From the NCBI GenBank assembly GCA_015472025.1, contig BNHL01000001.1, positions 4,390,001 to 4,454,000 on the forward strand: 64,000 nucleotides of DNA. Reading direction: 5' to 3'. This DNA is from Cytophagales bacterium WSM2-2 (GTDB taxonomy: Bacteria; Bacteroidota; Bacteroidia; Cytophagales; Cyclobacteriaceae). The translations under genes and the position numbers were made by a program. Position 1 is the first letter of the stretch. The number at the start of each line of letters is the position of its first letter. The notes below the pieces were generated by a model. It searched no databases. It was not told the origin of the DNA and saw only the letters and a list, made by a program, of their open reading frames with translations. Of the stretch, positions 8,589-16,449 are shown one piece after another.

Positions 8589-9638
8589 ATGGAAAGAGCT
8601 GTAGCCGCGGTAACGCGAGCAGAAAAGTACAATAGTTTAAGACAATTTGATCAGTACTTATTTGACTCTAAAAAAAGTATCAAGAAACCGGAGATATTTA
8701 TTTCAATTGATGGGGGAAGAATTTCAACGCTTGGAAATGTCCTTGCAATTTCTGGACCTCCAAAGTGTGGAAAAACTTCATTTGCAGGAGCATTGATCGC
8801 AGGTAGCCTAAATTCAAGTATGTGCAAAGAATCAATTGATACTTTAGGTTTGGATATACAACCAAATACCGAAAGACATGAAATGATCTACATCAATACG
8901 GAATTGGGTCTATATGATTTTGATAACCTTGTAAGGAAGATGTTAAGTAGAGCAAATTTGAAAGATAAGCCAGAATTTTTTCATGCCTTAAATTTAACAG
9001 GCTTAAGCCCAAGCAAATTAATTCAAAAGACAGATGAATTTATTTCTGAGGTAGCGAGGATTAATGGAATACGGGCTATCATAATTGATGGTATTGCAGA
9101 TTATGTATCTAATGTAAATGATCCAGAAGCTTGTGGAGTAGTTACCCAACATTTCTTAGGAGTTGCAAAGCTGCATAATTGCGTGGTAGTAGAAATCATA
9201 CACAAAAACCCAGGTAAGGGGGATACGAAGTCCAGAGGACATTTAGGAAGTGATCTAGCAAGGAAATGCGAGGCTACTATTGAGCTTAAACCAGATGGGA
9301 AATGCATTATAATCAGTGGCAAGGATATTCGTAATGCTGCACCTGATTTTGTTCCAAGATTAATGCAATATGATTCTGTCAAAGAGTATTTTGTGTCAGC
9401 AGGAACAAAAACTTCCATTAAATTCGAGAGATATAAAAACAAAGTAGCCGAGGATATGTCTCGATTGAAAAATGTATTCGGGAATAGCGAGACCATGAAA
9501 TATGGAGACCTCGTAACCAGAATAATGCCTGAATTCAAAATTCAAGACAGGGCTGCGAAGATGAGAATTAAAGCTTTTGCAGCTGCCGATCTGTTACACA
9601 AAAACGATCATGGATTATATGAATTAAAAAAGAAGTGA
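8589..9638 (+). CDS. RecA-like ATPase of the AAA_25/RepA-like type
   Basis: The 349-residue protein carries Walker A GPPKCGKTS (about residues 56-64) and a Walker B strand RAIIIDGIADY (about 162-172), followed by a VVVEIIHKNP segment like the sensor strand of RepA/RadA-type ATPases. A C-terminal extension of about 80 residues may be a small winged helix. Such ATPases are common in mobilisable islands of Bacteroidota, where they act in replication or transfer. It stands alone after a long leader and is followed by the hairpin-rich region, so a cis relation to that region is possible (inference). Confidence 0.75.
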   Translation: MERAVAAVTRAEKYNSLRQFDQYLFDSKKSIKKPEIFISIDGGRISTLGNVLAISGPPKCGKTSFAGALIAGSLNSSMCKESIDTLGLDIQPNTERHEMIYINTELGLYDFDNLVRKMLSRANLKDKPEFFHALNLTGLSPSKLIQKTDEFISEVARINGIRAIIIDGIADYVSNVNDPEACGVVTQHFLGVAKLHNCVVVEIIHKNPGKGDTKSRGHLGSDLARKCEATIELKPDGKCIIISGKDIRNAAPDFVPRLMQYDSVKEYFVSAGTKTSIKFERYKNKVAEDMSRLKNVFGNSETMKYGDLVTRIMPEFKIQDRAAKMRIKAFAAADLLHKNDHGLYELKKK

Positions 9639-9670
9639 ATTTAATGTAGTGTACAGAGTAACAGTGTATG

Positions 9671-9691
9671 CCCCTATTATACATATAGGGG
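9671..9691. repeat. Perfect 7-bp inverted repeat with AGTGTA motifs
   Basis: CCCCTAT and ATAGGGG enclose a 7-base loop. The flanks extend the symmetry: cagagta...agtgtatg on the left resembles the reverse complement of cactacactattacactactctg on the right. AGTGTA-type motifs occur several times on both strands. It lies about 32 bases after the ATPase stop but lacks a T tract, so it is not a standard terminator. Confidence 0.6.
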
Positions 9692-9944
9692 CACTACACT
9701 ATTACACTACTCTGAGGATACATAATTGCAGTGCAATAGCACAAATGAGTGCATGTTCACCACACGGTACTAGCTACTAAAACCCGCCCCGTTAAAATTG
9801 AGAGGGTTGAAGCCTCCGTCATCCGTTAAATCAAAAAAATGTTTAAACACGATACTTGTGTATCCAAAGACAATACCATTCTTTCTTCTATACTTCTTTC
9901 ACTTAAAGAACTAAGAAGTAAAGAGAAACCACTGTGACTAAATA

Positions 9945-10089
9945 TTCATTTTCAGCCATCAGGCAAAGGTAAGCCTCGCTCAAAACCACTCAAGGGCAAG
10001 ACAAGTGGTGTTCCTAAGAGATTTGTCCAACTTTCACCCTTGCGTGGTTTCTCGCTCTGCCTTATTGCTGCCTGCTGTTGAAAATGAAC
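9945..10089. repeat. Long imperfect inverted repeat (about 145 nt hairpin)
   Basis: The arm from 9945 (ttcattttcag, then caggca, taagcc, aaaaccact, caaggg) matches the reverse complement of the arm ending at 10089 (containing cccttgcgtggttt, gccttatt, gcctgc, tgaaaatgaa) over roughly 50 positions with small gaps. The centre is about 10000-10030. Confidence 0.6.
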
Positions 10090-10312
10090 AACTCTGAAAA
10101 AGAGAAATAAACGTTTATTCCAACACTACCACAGGAGAGAACTTAAATAAGGCTTCTATACTTATATAGAGTAGCAAAAGAATCATTGAAGGAGGAACAG
10201 TAGCTTTCTTTACTTCCTATTCAGCTTTTGGCAGTTGTCTCGTAAAACTCGCCATGATAGTTTGTGCAAGACCTTATTTACTTGGTAGTAAGGTGTTCGT
10301 CATTCCTTTACC

Positions 10313-10378
10313 GCAAAAGCCCTTCCAGACTTTGTAATACAATTCTTTATTAAATATCAAGTCTGTAATGCCTTTTGC
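10313..10378. repeat. Imperfect inverted repeat
   Basis: gcaaaagcccttccagacttt at 10313-10333 matches the reverse complement of aagtctgtaatgccttttgc ending at 10378 with three or four mismatches, around an AT-rich loop. Short direct repeats of gtcattcct flank it at about 10299 and 10389. Confidence 0.6.
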
Positions 10379-10468
10379 TTTGGCTGTCGTCATTCCTCAC
10401 AGCAGCTACTATGTCTGCAATAATGAACAAAGAAGGTTCCTCTATTGCATCCATCCGCTGCTCTAGTA

Positions 10469-10574
10469 TGCGAACCTGCGTGTGGTCTTCTGCTCACCGA
10501 GACGGTTCGGGTTTTCAACCTACTTATAGTCGAGCTATCGCTCTCCTTCTATAAGACAGAAGCCCACGTTCGCA
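10469..10574. repeat. Nested inverted repeats
   Basis: The outer arms are tgcgaac...gtggtcttctg (10469-10492) and cagaagcccacgttcgca (10557-10574). Inside lies a perfect CTTATAG/CTATAAG stem (10523-10529 with 10549-10555). Confidence 0.6.
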
Positions 10575-10679
10575 GAAGTTCGCAAATGCAATTAACCAAG
10601 AGTAAGGCTTCACCTATCGTTTAATTCAAACCTCTCCAAATGCTTGGTGAAATTAAAAGTCAAACAAAACTTAACCATC

Positions 10680-10937
10680 ATGGAAACAACTACGACAAAA
10701 ATTCTATTGGGAAAGAACCTTCAAGAATCTGCAAAGTTTGGATCAAATCTAATTGAGGGAGCGATATGCTTGGATATTCTGGAAGATGAAACAGTTAAAA
10801 GACTAGTGTATGAATACAATGGAAAGCGTTACCTCAATGTCAAAGTTGTAAAACGAAAAGAGGCAAACAATTACGGTAAGACTCACTACTTAGAGCTTGA
10901 CCAATTTGTACCGACACCATTAAATAATCAGAAGTAG
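10680..10937 (+). CDS. Small protein of unknown function upstream of the RadC-like gene
   Basis: The 85-residue product starts at the METT-type ATG 10680; an earlier in-frame start at 10644 is less likely. It is hydrophilic, beta-rich (LVYEYNGKRYLNVKVVKRKE) and without cysteines or a signal. Its stop lies two bases before the next start, so the two genes form one unit. I do not recognise a family. Confidence 0.7.
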   Translation: METTTTKILLGKNLQESAKFGSNLIEGAICLDILEDETVKRLVYEYNGKRYLNVKVVKRKEANNYGKTHYLELDQFVPTPLNNQK

Positions 10938-10939
10938 CG

Positions 10940-11404
10940 ATGGAGAAAGGAGAACAACACAAATACGAGGTTGCGGAAATTCATCTTTCCTATACTTCAC
11001 ACGTCAAGGCTTCATCGAGGGTCAAGATTATGAATTCGAAAGATGCTTATGATGTACTTCTACAAAACTGGGACAGTAATTACATTGAATTTGTAGAACA
11101 GTTCAAAGTACTGCTACTGAATAAGGCAAGCAAAGTGCTCGGTCTTTTTGAGGTTTCCTCTGGTGGTTCAACTGGTACTGTTGCCGATCCTAGACTAATC
11201 TTTGCAGCAGCGATCAAAGCAAATGCCTGTAGGATTATAATAGCGCACAACCATCCATCAGGTAGTGTTAAGCCAAGCGAAGCTGATATCGCACTCACCA
11301 AGAAACTTAGGGAGGGAGGAAGATTTCTTGATATAGAAATATTGGATCACATCATTTTATCGAAGGAAGCATTTTATTCATTTGCAGATGAGGGGATAAT
11401 GTAG
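10940..11404 (+). CDS. RadC-like JAMM/MPN domain protein
   Basis: The 154-residue protein consists of the RadC JAB domain only, without the helix-hairpin-helix part of full-length RadC. The metal-binding motif is visible as HNHPSG (His103 and His105) followed by Ser113 and Asp116 in KPSEADIALT, with a glutamate near residue 50-53. Short RadC-like proteins are frequent in mobile islands of Bacteroidota; their role is unsettled and may be in anti-restriction or repair of incoming DNA. It follows the 85-residue gene by two bases. Confidence 0.88.
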   Translation: MEKGEQHKYEVAEIHLSYTSHVKASSRVKIMNSKDAYDVLLQNWDSNYIEFVEQFKVLLLNKASKVLGLFEVSSGGSTGTVADPRLIFAAAIKANACRIIIAHNHPSGSVKPSEADIALTKKLREGGRFLDIEILDHIILSKEAFYSFADEGIM

Positions 11405-11450
11405 TCCCCTCTTTATATTATCTTTAGATATCAAAGTGAAATCCACACGG

Positions 11451-11660
11451 ATGGAAACAACTAAAGAAGAGAAAATCGTTATAGTAGTAGTTTGCTTACT
11501 AGCTGTATCGCTACTCTTTTTTATTGCGACAAACTATTCACAAAATTCTTTTGGGCAATCAGCCATCTCAATTTTAAACCACTTTTTAAAGCTTGCCGGA
11601 ATGTTTGTCCTGGTTAATTACGGGTACAAGCTACTGAAGGGTAGGCCACTTATTTTCTGA
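11451..11660 (+). CDS. Small two-TM protein, unknown function
   Basis: The 69-residue product (METTKEEK start) has hydrophobic segments at about residues 8-28 and 42-60 and a short basic tail. It begins 47 bases after the RadC-like gene and runs toward the convergent XRE gene, whose stop is six bases away. No family recognised. Confidence 0.55.
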   Translation: METTKEEKIVIVVVCLLAVSLLFFIATNYSQNSFGQSAISILNHFLKLAGMFVLVNYGYKLLKGRPLIF

Positions 11661-11666
11661 GTCACC

Positions 11667-11888
11667 TCACTCAAAAAGTTCGTTAGCGTCTGCTCCAAGT
11701 GCTTGGAGTATGGAGTGAATAGTAGAAACCGTGGTGTTTATTTTGGCCGTTTCGATCCTTGCAATTTGACTTAATGTAAGATCAGCTTTGTGCGCAAGTT
11801 CTTCCTGGCTAATGCCTCTATCTTTCCTAGCCTTCTTTAGGTTCTTGGCCAGCCTGTTTAAAAATTTCTGATCCCTGACATTATGCAC
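11667..11888 (-). CDS. XRE-family transcriptional regulator
   Basis: The 73-residue protein is a single helix-turn-helix domain (LKKARKDRGISQEELAHKAD, then LSQIARIETAK as recognition helix). The frame offers GTG at 11888 as start. It lies next to a perfect palindrome at 11921-11940, which is a natural candidate for autoregulation. Solo XRE regulators of this size are typical of mobile islands. Confidence 0.85.
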   Translation of the reverse strand: MHNVRDQKFLNRLAKNLKKARKDRGISQEELAHKADLTLSQIARIETAKINTTVSTIHSILQALGADANELFE

Positions 11889-11920
11889 TCACCAAAAATG
11901 AGGCAATCGTCTTTTTTGTG

Positions 11921-11940
11921 TTATAGCAAGTATGCTATAA
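11921..11940. promoter_or_regulatory. Perfect 8-bp palindrome, candidate operator
   Basis: TTATAGCA and TGCTATAA flank an AGTA spacer. The site lies 33 bases upstream of the XRE start and 31 bases before the divergent gene at 11972, the position expected for an operator controlling both. Confidence 0.6.
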
Positions 11941-11971
11941 TCAACTATCTTCATCTAAAAATCGAAAAGAT

Positions 11972-12447
11972 ATGAAGCTCTCAATTTTAGCAGTTTTGAC
12001 TTTAACGATACATGTAAATGAAGCATTAGGGCAGAGAATCGTCTTCAGTGATCTAGTTTCTTGGATTGATAGTAAAGATTATCCACTCAAGGTTTTTGAA
12101 ATACTTGAAGGCAAGGGATTTCGGTACTACACAGAAATTGTAAAAGATGAAAACGATCTTAAGTACAACAAATACTATATAAACATCTGGAGAAAGAAAT
12201 ATATGTTGAGGTCTATACTGGTCAAACTCAGCTAATTTCTGTGTGCTTTGCAAGTTCAACAAAGAACGAATTCAATTTTTTGTCTGAAGAAGTCTCAAAG
12301 TTGTGTCGAATAGGAGAAGCAACGACCAAAACCGTAGATGGTACAATTTCTTATGCTCAAGAATATAGGTGCAATAATTTGAGTTGCCGTGTTGGTAAAT
12401 GGATTGGCCCCGAAGGTATGCAGTACACCGTTGTATTGTTTAAATAA
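11972..12447 (+). pseudogene. Frameshifted gene for a small exported protein
   Basis: The first frame (11972-12235) starts with a signal peptide (MKLSILAVLTLTIHVNEALGQ) and a domain beginning IVFSDLVSWIDSKDY, but after NIWRKKY it runs into nine unrelated residues and a stop. The other frame reads VEVYTGQTQLISVCFASSTK from 12205 on and continues to TAA at 12445-12447. The break lies in the dinucleotide run atatat near 12200; removing two bases joins the frames into one protein of about 157 residues. Either the gene is inactive, or it is phase-variable, or the assembly has an error. Confidence 0.7.
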
Positions 12448-12761
12448 CGATCTGTCAAATACTTAATGTGTCTATTTTACTAAGAAAGTGACTTGAGAAT
12501 TATCTACTTGACCACTCGAAAGATGACTTTTAAGCAACGCATCATGATAAGATAATAGAATATGTTAGTGATTGAATCCACCAAAGGAGCAGGGTGTTTA
12601 TAATAAGACGCGATTATGTTTATGTAGCTTGGGGTGAAGCAGAAGGGCTGGCCGTGTGATGGCGTGGGGTGTTCAACTCTTTAGGATTATCGAATAGAAT
12701 TCCATCCTGGAAATTAAAAGTGTTGTGGTTTGATTAATTTAGTTCTGTGGTCAATCTGATT
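12448..12761. other. Intergenic stretch, nothing assignable
   Basis: I see no gene, terminator or RNA here. It presumably contains the promoter of the following two-gene unit; TAATTTAG at about 12735 is a weak match to the -7 box. Confidence 0.3.
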
Positions 12762-13340
12762 ATGGCAAATCAAGACAATGAACCTACTGTCGAGAAAATC
12801 AAACTGACAGGTGATCAGGTCACTGAAGTATGTGGTGAAATTGAGCACCAATGGTTATACCTTTTGATGACACGCGCGGTCTTCCCTGCTGATTTTCCAA
12901 AATATGAAACATACGATAGCCCTTCTTTTTACAGTATGCGCGGTTTGAAATTCAAAATTTCCTTGCCTGAGAATAAAACAAAAGAATTTTTGAAGGGCGC
13001 TGATGGCTTGTCGAATTGGCTCAACCAAAACTATGTCATTAGATTATATGGAATCCTCGAAAAATACCGAATCATGTACTCTGGTCGCAAGGCCTACAAT
13101 AACAAGTTAATGATTCTCATGTACGAGCTGAGGCCTAAAATTGGAGCACATTCTTCGGGCCGATCTGCAACAGACAAAGCGCATTTAAGAAAAGCTACCG
13201 ACCTGATTAATGAACTGTTTGACAGGAACATTGATTCCAATCAAGTTCAGCACTACATGTTGCCGGTGGACACGGTATTGGCTCCTATGACGGAGTTAGC
13301 ACTTCAGTTTGTTAAAAGCTTAAGGCAGACAGAGGTCTAA
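12762..13340 (+). CDS. Unknown protein, possible HEPN-like helical domain
   Basis: The 192-residue product starts at ATG 12762 (MANQDNEP); a GTG 15 bases upstream is also in frame. It is soluble and largely helical. Near the C-terminal third it has RPKIGAH within LMYELRPKIGAHSSG, which fits the loose Rx4-6H pattern of HEPN ribonucleases. That is only a pattern match. It lies six bases before a gene for a single-TM protein, so the pair may work together. Confidence 0.6.
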   Translation: MANQDNEPTVEKIKLTGDQVTEVCGEIEHQWLYLLMTRAVFPADFPKYETYDSPSFYSMRGLKFKISLPENKTKEFLKGADGLSNWLNQNYVIRLYGILEKYRIMYSGRKAYNNKLMILMYELRPKIGAHSSGRSATDKAHLRKATDLINELFDRNIDSNQVQHYMLPVDTVLAPMTELALQFVKSLRQTEV

Positions 13341-13346
13341 ACTGCT

Positions 13347-13862
13347 ATGGAACAAGCCATACAGGAAATTCTGAAACGCCTTAACCCTGGTCAACACCAT
13401 CGATTCAATGATGAATGGGTTCATATAATTAAGACAAATACACGTCTTAGAATGGCTAATCTAAATGCTAGGGATATACTTCATGAAATGCTGAATAGGG
13501 GACTGGTCAAAAAAATAAGGGATGCGGGTAGTGAGGTAATTATAGAATTGAATGGCGGAGAACATAATATTAGAACTAATAATGTCTGGACGAGAATTTT
13601 GAAGTTCTCAAAATCCTATTGGAAATGGGTTGTGGGCACCGTCATTGGCGGCACTATTGCAATTACAACGCTACTTAGTAACCTAGAGACTATTTACAAG
13701 GGCAAAATATGGAATGATGTGCGCGGATCAGGGAAAGATTCAATCCAATCAAAAGGATTAAAATCAAAATCGCAAGAACAATTCCAGCTCACTCAAGACT
13801 CTTTAAATATAAAGCATACCAAGAATCAAATCCTAGATTCCACCAACAACGACAAAAAGTAG
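13347..13862 (+). CDS. Single-TM protein with helical N-terminal domain
   Basis: The 171-residue protein has an N-terminal part (residues 1-75) that looks like a small winged-helix or helical domain ending in EVIIELNGG, one TM helix at about 92-112 (WVVGTVIGGTIAITTLL) and a polar serine/lysine/glutamine-rich tail. It is coupled to the preceding gene (six-base gap). No family recognised. Confidence 0.6.
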   Translation: MEQAIQEILKRLNPGQHHRFNDEWVHIIKTNTRLRMANLNARDILHEMLNRGLVKKIRDAGSEVIIELNGGEHNIRTNNVWTRILKFSKSYWKWVVGTVIGGTIAITTLLSNLETIYKGKIWNDVRGSGKDSIQSKGLKSKSQEQFQLTQDSLNIKHTKNQILDSTNNDKK

Positions 13863-13934
13863 AAAGCAACTTAGCCAAGCGATGAACTTATTCACTTTGA
13901 CCTAACTGGTAAATTTCCTCAAGAGCCCAAAGAG

Positions 13935-15007
13935 GGTGGAAGAAAACTGAAGCAGCAGGTGTACAATGCAGCGAGTGTGCTACAGAAGACAACTGACTAC
14001 ACCGGGGAATACATTTATCAGAATGATACGCTGCAATTCATCAATCATGAAGAGGGCAGGGTAGTGATCAAGAATACGAACACGCCTGAATACCAATATC
14101 ATTTAAAAGACCACCTGGGTAACGTGCGTGTGACGTTCACTACCAAGAACGATGTTGACCAGGCTCAAGCCACTTTTGAACCTGCTAACCAGAATGCAGA
14201 GCAAAGCAAATTCCTGCGCATGGATGATGCGCGTATCATCAACTCCGCTTTGTTTGATCATACCCACAACGGCACTACTGCTTACTCTGAAAGATTGAGC
14301 GGATCTGCTAACGAGAAAAACGGCATAGCACGCTCGATCAGTGTAATGCCGGGCGACACGATAAAGATGGAAGTGTTTGCCAAGTATGTAGATGCAGGCA
14401 ACGGCAGCAACACGGTAGCGCTTAATCAACTGCTTGCCCAGATCATCGCAGGTACAGCGAGTGCAGGTACAGTAATAGACGGGGCAAACTATGCCACTAA
14501 CGGGATCACACCATTCCCATTTGCAGGCCTTGCAGGTGAAGGCAGCAGCACAGGTGCAGGACCAAAAGCATATCTGAATTATATTATGTTTGACAGGAAT
14601 TTTGTTCCTATTCTTAATGATGTCACGCAGACAAATTTCGTCCGCGTGAGCACAGCAGGAAAAGAAGATGGCACACACTTGCCTAATGGAAATAAGTTTG
14701 ACAGCTTGTATGCACAAGTAGTTGTGAAACAGCCTGGCTACATGTATATTTATTTGAGCAATGAAGAGACGACTCCTGTAGAAGTTTACTTTGATGATTT
14801 TAAAGTGACGCAAGTGAAATCACCGGTGGTGCAACAGGAGGATTTTTATCCGTTTGGGTTGTCGTTTAATAGTTATCAGAGGGAGAATTCGCTGTTCAAT
14901 AAATTCCAGTACAATGGAAAGGAATTGCAGAATGATCTTTCGGTAAATTGGTATGATTATGGAGCAAGGATGTATATACCAGAGATTGGGAGGTGGGGAG
15001 TGGTTGA
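13935..15007 (+). repeat. RHS core direct repeat, copy 2
   Basis: This is the second copy of 1384-2444, at an offset of 12,551 bases at its start and 12,563 at its end. The difference is a four-codon insertion in the segment before LYAQV. Divergence begins just after the ttga following the GRWG motif. Confidence 0.9.
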
Positions 15008-15683
15008 TCCGATGGCATATAAGTATCCAAACCTATCACCCTATAACTTTGTTGCCAATAATCCCATTTATTATGTTGACCCAGATGGCAGGGAGATATG
15101 GATAGCTTTTACTGTTACGAACGAGGACGGCTCAACATCCCAACAAAAAGTTCAATATAAGGATGGAAAATTATTTGGAACTAATGGTAAAGAGTATACA
15201 GGTGGAAATACGTATGCCACTAAAGTAATGAGTGATTTAAACCAACTGTCTAAAGATGGCGATGATGTTCTATCTGAGAGATTAACAACATTGGTCGGAA
15301 GTGAGCAAATTCATACTATTGGAATGCCAACGGATCCTAGTGAAGGTAATTCCTCGACACCACTTTCAGAAGAAGATGTAACTAATAATAAATCCACTGG
15401 TTCAACTATTGAATATGATCCAGATGCCAAAAAAAGTGTGGAGGGGAAAAAAAGAGCACCAAGAGCAGCGCTAGCTCATGAATTATTAAGCCATAGTTGG
15501 GATTTTGATCAAGGAAAAGAAAAGAAGGGAGAGACTGAAAATGGAATTTATTTACGAGAGGTTGATGCGGTTAATATTGAAAATAGAGTAAGGGCAGTTG
15601 CAGGAGACCCAAAGAGAAAAAAATATGGGGATCTTAAAATTCCAGCTGCATTATTAGATGATACCCACAAAAAGAAAAAATAG
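13959..15683 (+). CDS. Orphan RHS fragment with a second HExxxH toxin-like tail
   Basis: The frame is open from 13875, just after a TAG, but has no ATG before the core; GTG 13959 is the first plausible start, so the piece is probably a promoterless reservoir rather than an expressed gene. It repeats about 350 residues of RHS core (DFYPFGLSFNSYQREN, GRWGVVDPMA, DPDG near 15090) and then a different tail of about 195 residues. The tail has HELLSH at 15477-15494 and an E-x6-E pair (codons at 15558 and 15579) in REVDAVNIEN. The region GSTIEYDP then AHEL is reminiscent of NleD-like (M91) effector peptidases, but with one extra residue in the HExxH motif. Confidence 0.85.
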   Translation: MYNAASVLQKTTDYTGEYIYQNDTLQFINHEEGRVVIKNTNTPEYQYHLKDHLGNVRVTFTTKNDVDQAQATFEPANQNAEQSKFLRMDDARIINSALFDHTHNGTTAYSERLSGSANEKNGIARSISVMPGDTIKMEVFAKYVDAGNGSNTVALNQLLAQIIAGTASAGTVIDGANYATNGITPFPFAGLAGEGSSTGAGPKAYLNYIMFDRNFVPILNDVTQTNFVRVSTAGKEDGTHLPNGNKFDSLYAQVVVKQPGYMYIYLSNEETTPVEVYFDDFKVTQVKSPVVQQEDFYPFGLSFNSYQRENSLFNKFQYNGKELQNDLSVNWYDYGARMYIPEIGRWGVVDPMAYKYPNLSPYNFVANNPIYYVDPDGREIWIAFTVTNEDGSTSQQKVQYKDGKLFGTNGKEYTGGNTYATKVMSDLNQLSKDGDDVLSERLTTLVGSEQIHTIGMPTDPSEGNSSTPLSEEDVTNNKSTGSTIEYDPDAKKSVEGKKRAPRAALAHELLSHSWDFDQGKEKKGETENGIYLREVDAVNIENRVRAVAGDPKRKKYGDLKIPAALLDDTHKKKK

Positions 15684-15684
15684 C

Positions 15685-16164
15685 ATGAAACTAATAGTAT
15701 TATTGTTCGGTAGTTCCTGGTTAATGTATAGTTTAACAAACAGCACCTTTATCGATAAAATCACAAGCGATTTTAGACGAAATAGTTTTTTTATTTCAGT
15801 TAAAGCGATTGATGGTACTAATTACGTAATAGAGAATGATGACCTATACTATTTTCTGCAAAAGCAAAAATCGATAGGCAAGGAACAATACAGGAAAGAA
15901 ATTAAAGAAAAGCTAATCAAAGGCAGTTCTATTGAAATCAGTAATCCCAATTCTAATTTTATTAAGGTGGTAAATGTTTCAACCGTTGAAGCTAGTGCGA
16001 AGAAAGGGATTGATGAATTTATTAAGACTTACTTTAATAAAGGAAAAGTATTGAAAGCTGGCATCACCAATAATGAAAGAACAGCTATAATACAAAAACT
16101 CTTTGTGTGGGAAATAGCCAGTAAAATAGATGATGAAACAGGGTATTTAGTAATATCAAGGTAG
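15685..16164 (+). CDS. Candidate exported immunity protein for the orphan RHS tail
   Basis: The 159-residue product starts one base after the RHS stop. The N-terminus (MKLIVLLFGSSWLMYSL) is a signal peptide or membrane anchor, followed by a lysine-rich soluble domain (FISVKAIDGTNYVIENDD). It shares no obvious sequence with the 3189 gene, as expected for a different toxin, but both have an export signal. Function is inferred from position. Confidence 0.75.
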   Translation: MKLIVLLFGSSWLMYSLTNSTFIDKITSDFRRNSFFISVKAIDGTNYVIENDDLYYFLQKQKSIGKEQYRKEIKEKLIKGSSIEISNPNSNFIKVVNVSTVEASAKKGIDEFIKTYFNKGKVLKAGITNNERTAIIQKLFVWEIASKIDDETGYLVISR

Positions 16165-16173
16165 TAACGTTCA

Positions 16174-16281
16174 GTGGTAATGCTTCAGAAAAGCTGATGG
16201 TCTGTAAAGTCTTGAGAATCAGAAGAGGTGGTAATGCTTCAGAAAAGCTGATGGTTTGTAAAGCCCTGAAAATCAGTAGTG
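16174..16281 (+). repeat. 54-bp tandem duplication
   Basis: Two adjacent copies beginning gtggtaatgcttcagaaaag are about 87-90% alike. Each holds ctgatggtYtgtaaag and gaatcag/aaatcag blocks. The copies lie in the 3' flank of the orphan RHS unit. Confidence 0.8.
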
Positions 16282-16358
16282 TATCAGAAAGTCATATTCT
16301 AAGAAATGATCTTCTAATGAATTGATTCTCAAGGACGAGGAAAGTTTGATAAAGTAAT

Positions 16359-16391
16359 AACGGTAAGTCATTTGGCTTACCGTTTTCTTTT
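16359..16391 (+). terminator. Rho-independent terminator
   Basis: AACGGTAAG and CTTACCGTT pair perfectly around an 8-base loop, followed by a T-rich stretch (ttttctttttgg). It probably ends the orphan RHS/immunity transcript about 195 bases after the stop of the immunity gene. Confidence 0.8.
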
Positions 16392-16449
16392 TGGTAGGCT
16401 AGCAGCCTAAAAACGAAGTTTTAAAACCCTTCGTGCTCCAAAAAGTCAT

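Larger units (their letters stand above)
9639..10679. other. Hairpin-dense non-coding region of about 1 kb
   Basis: No protein-coding frame with gene-like content was seen in this stretch. Instead it holds at least seven stem-loop candidates in series: 9671-9691, 9891-9920, 9945-10089 (long and imperfect), 10155-10171, 10270-10294, 10313-10378 and 10469-10574 with a nested stem at 10523-10555. The density suggests a folded RNA, a transfer origin or a single-strand origin. None can be assigned from sequence alone. Confidence 0.6.

Noticed and set aside
12241..12447. Independent 68-residue gene
   Set aside because: Its reading continues the upstream exported protein after a two-base shift and has no separate start region.
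16174..16281. Possible start of a CRISPR array
   Set aside because: There are only two adjacent copies without spacers between them and no cas genes nearby; it is a tandem duplication.
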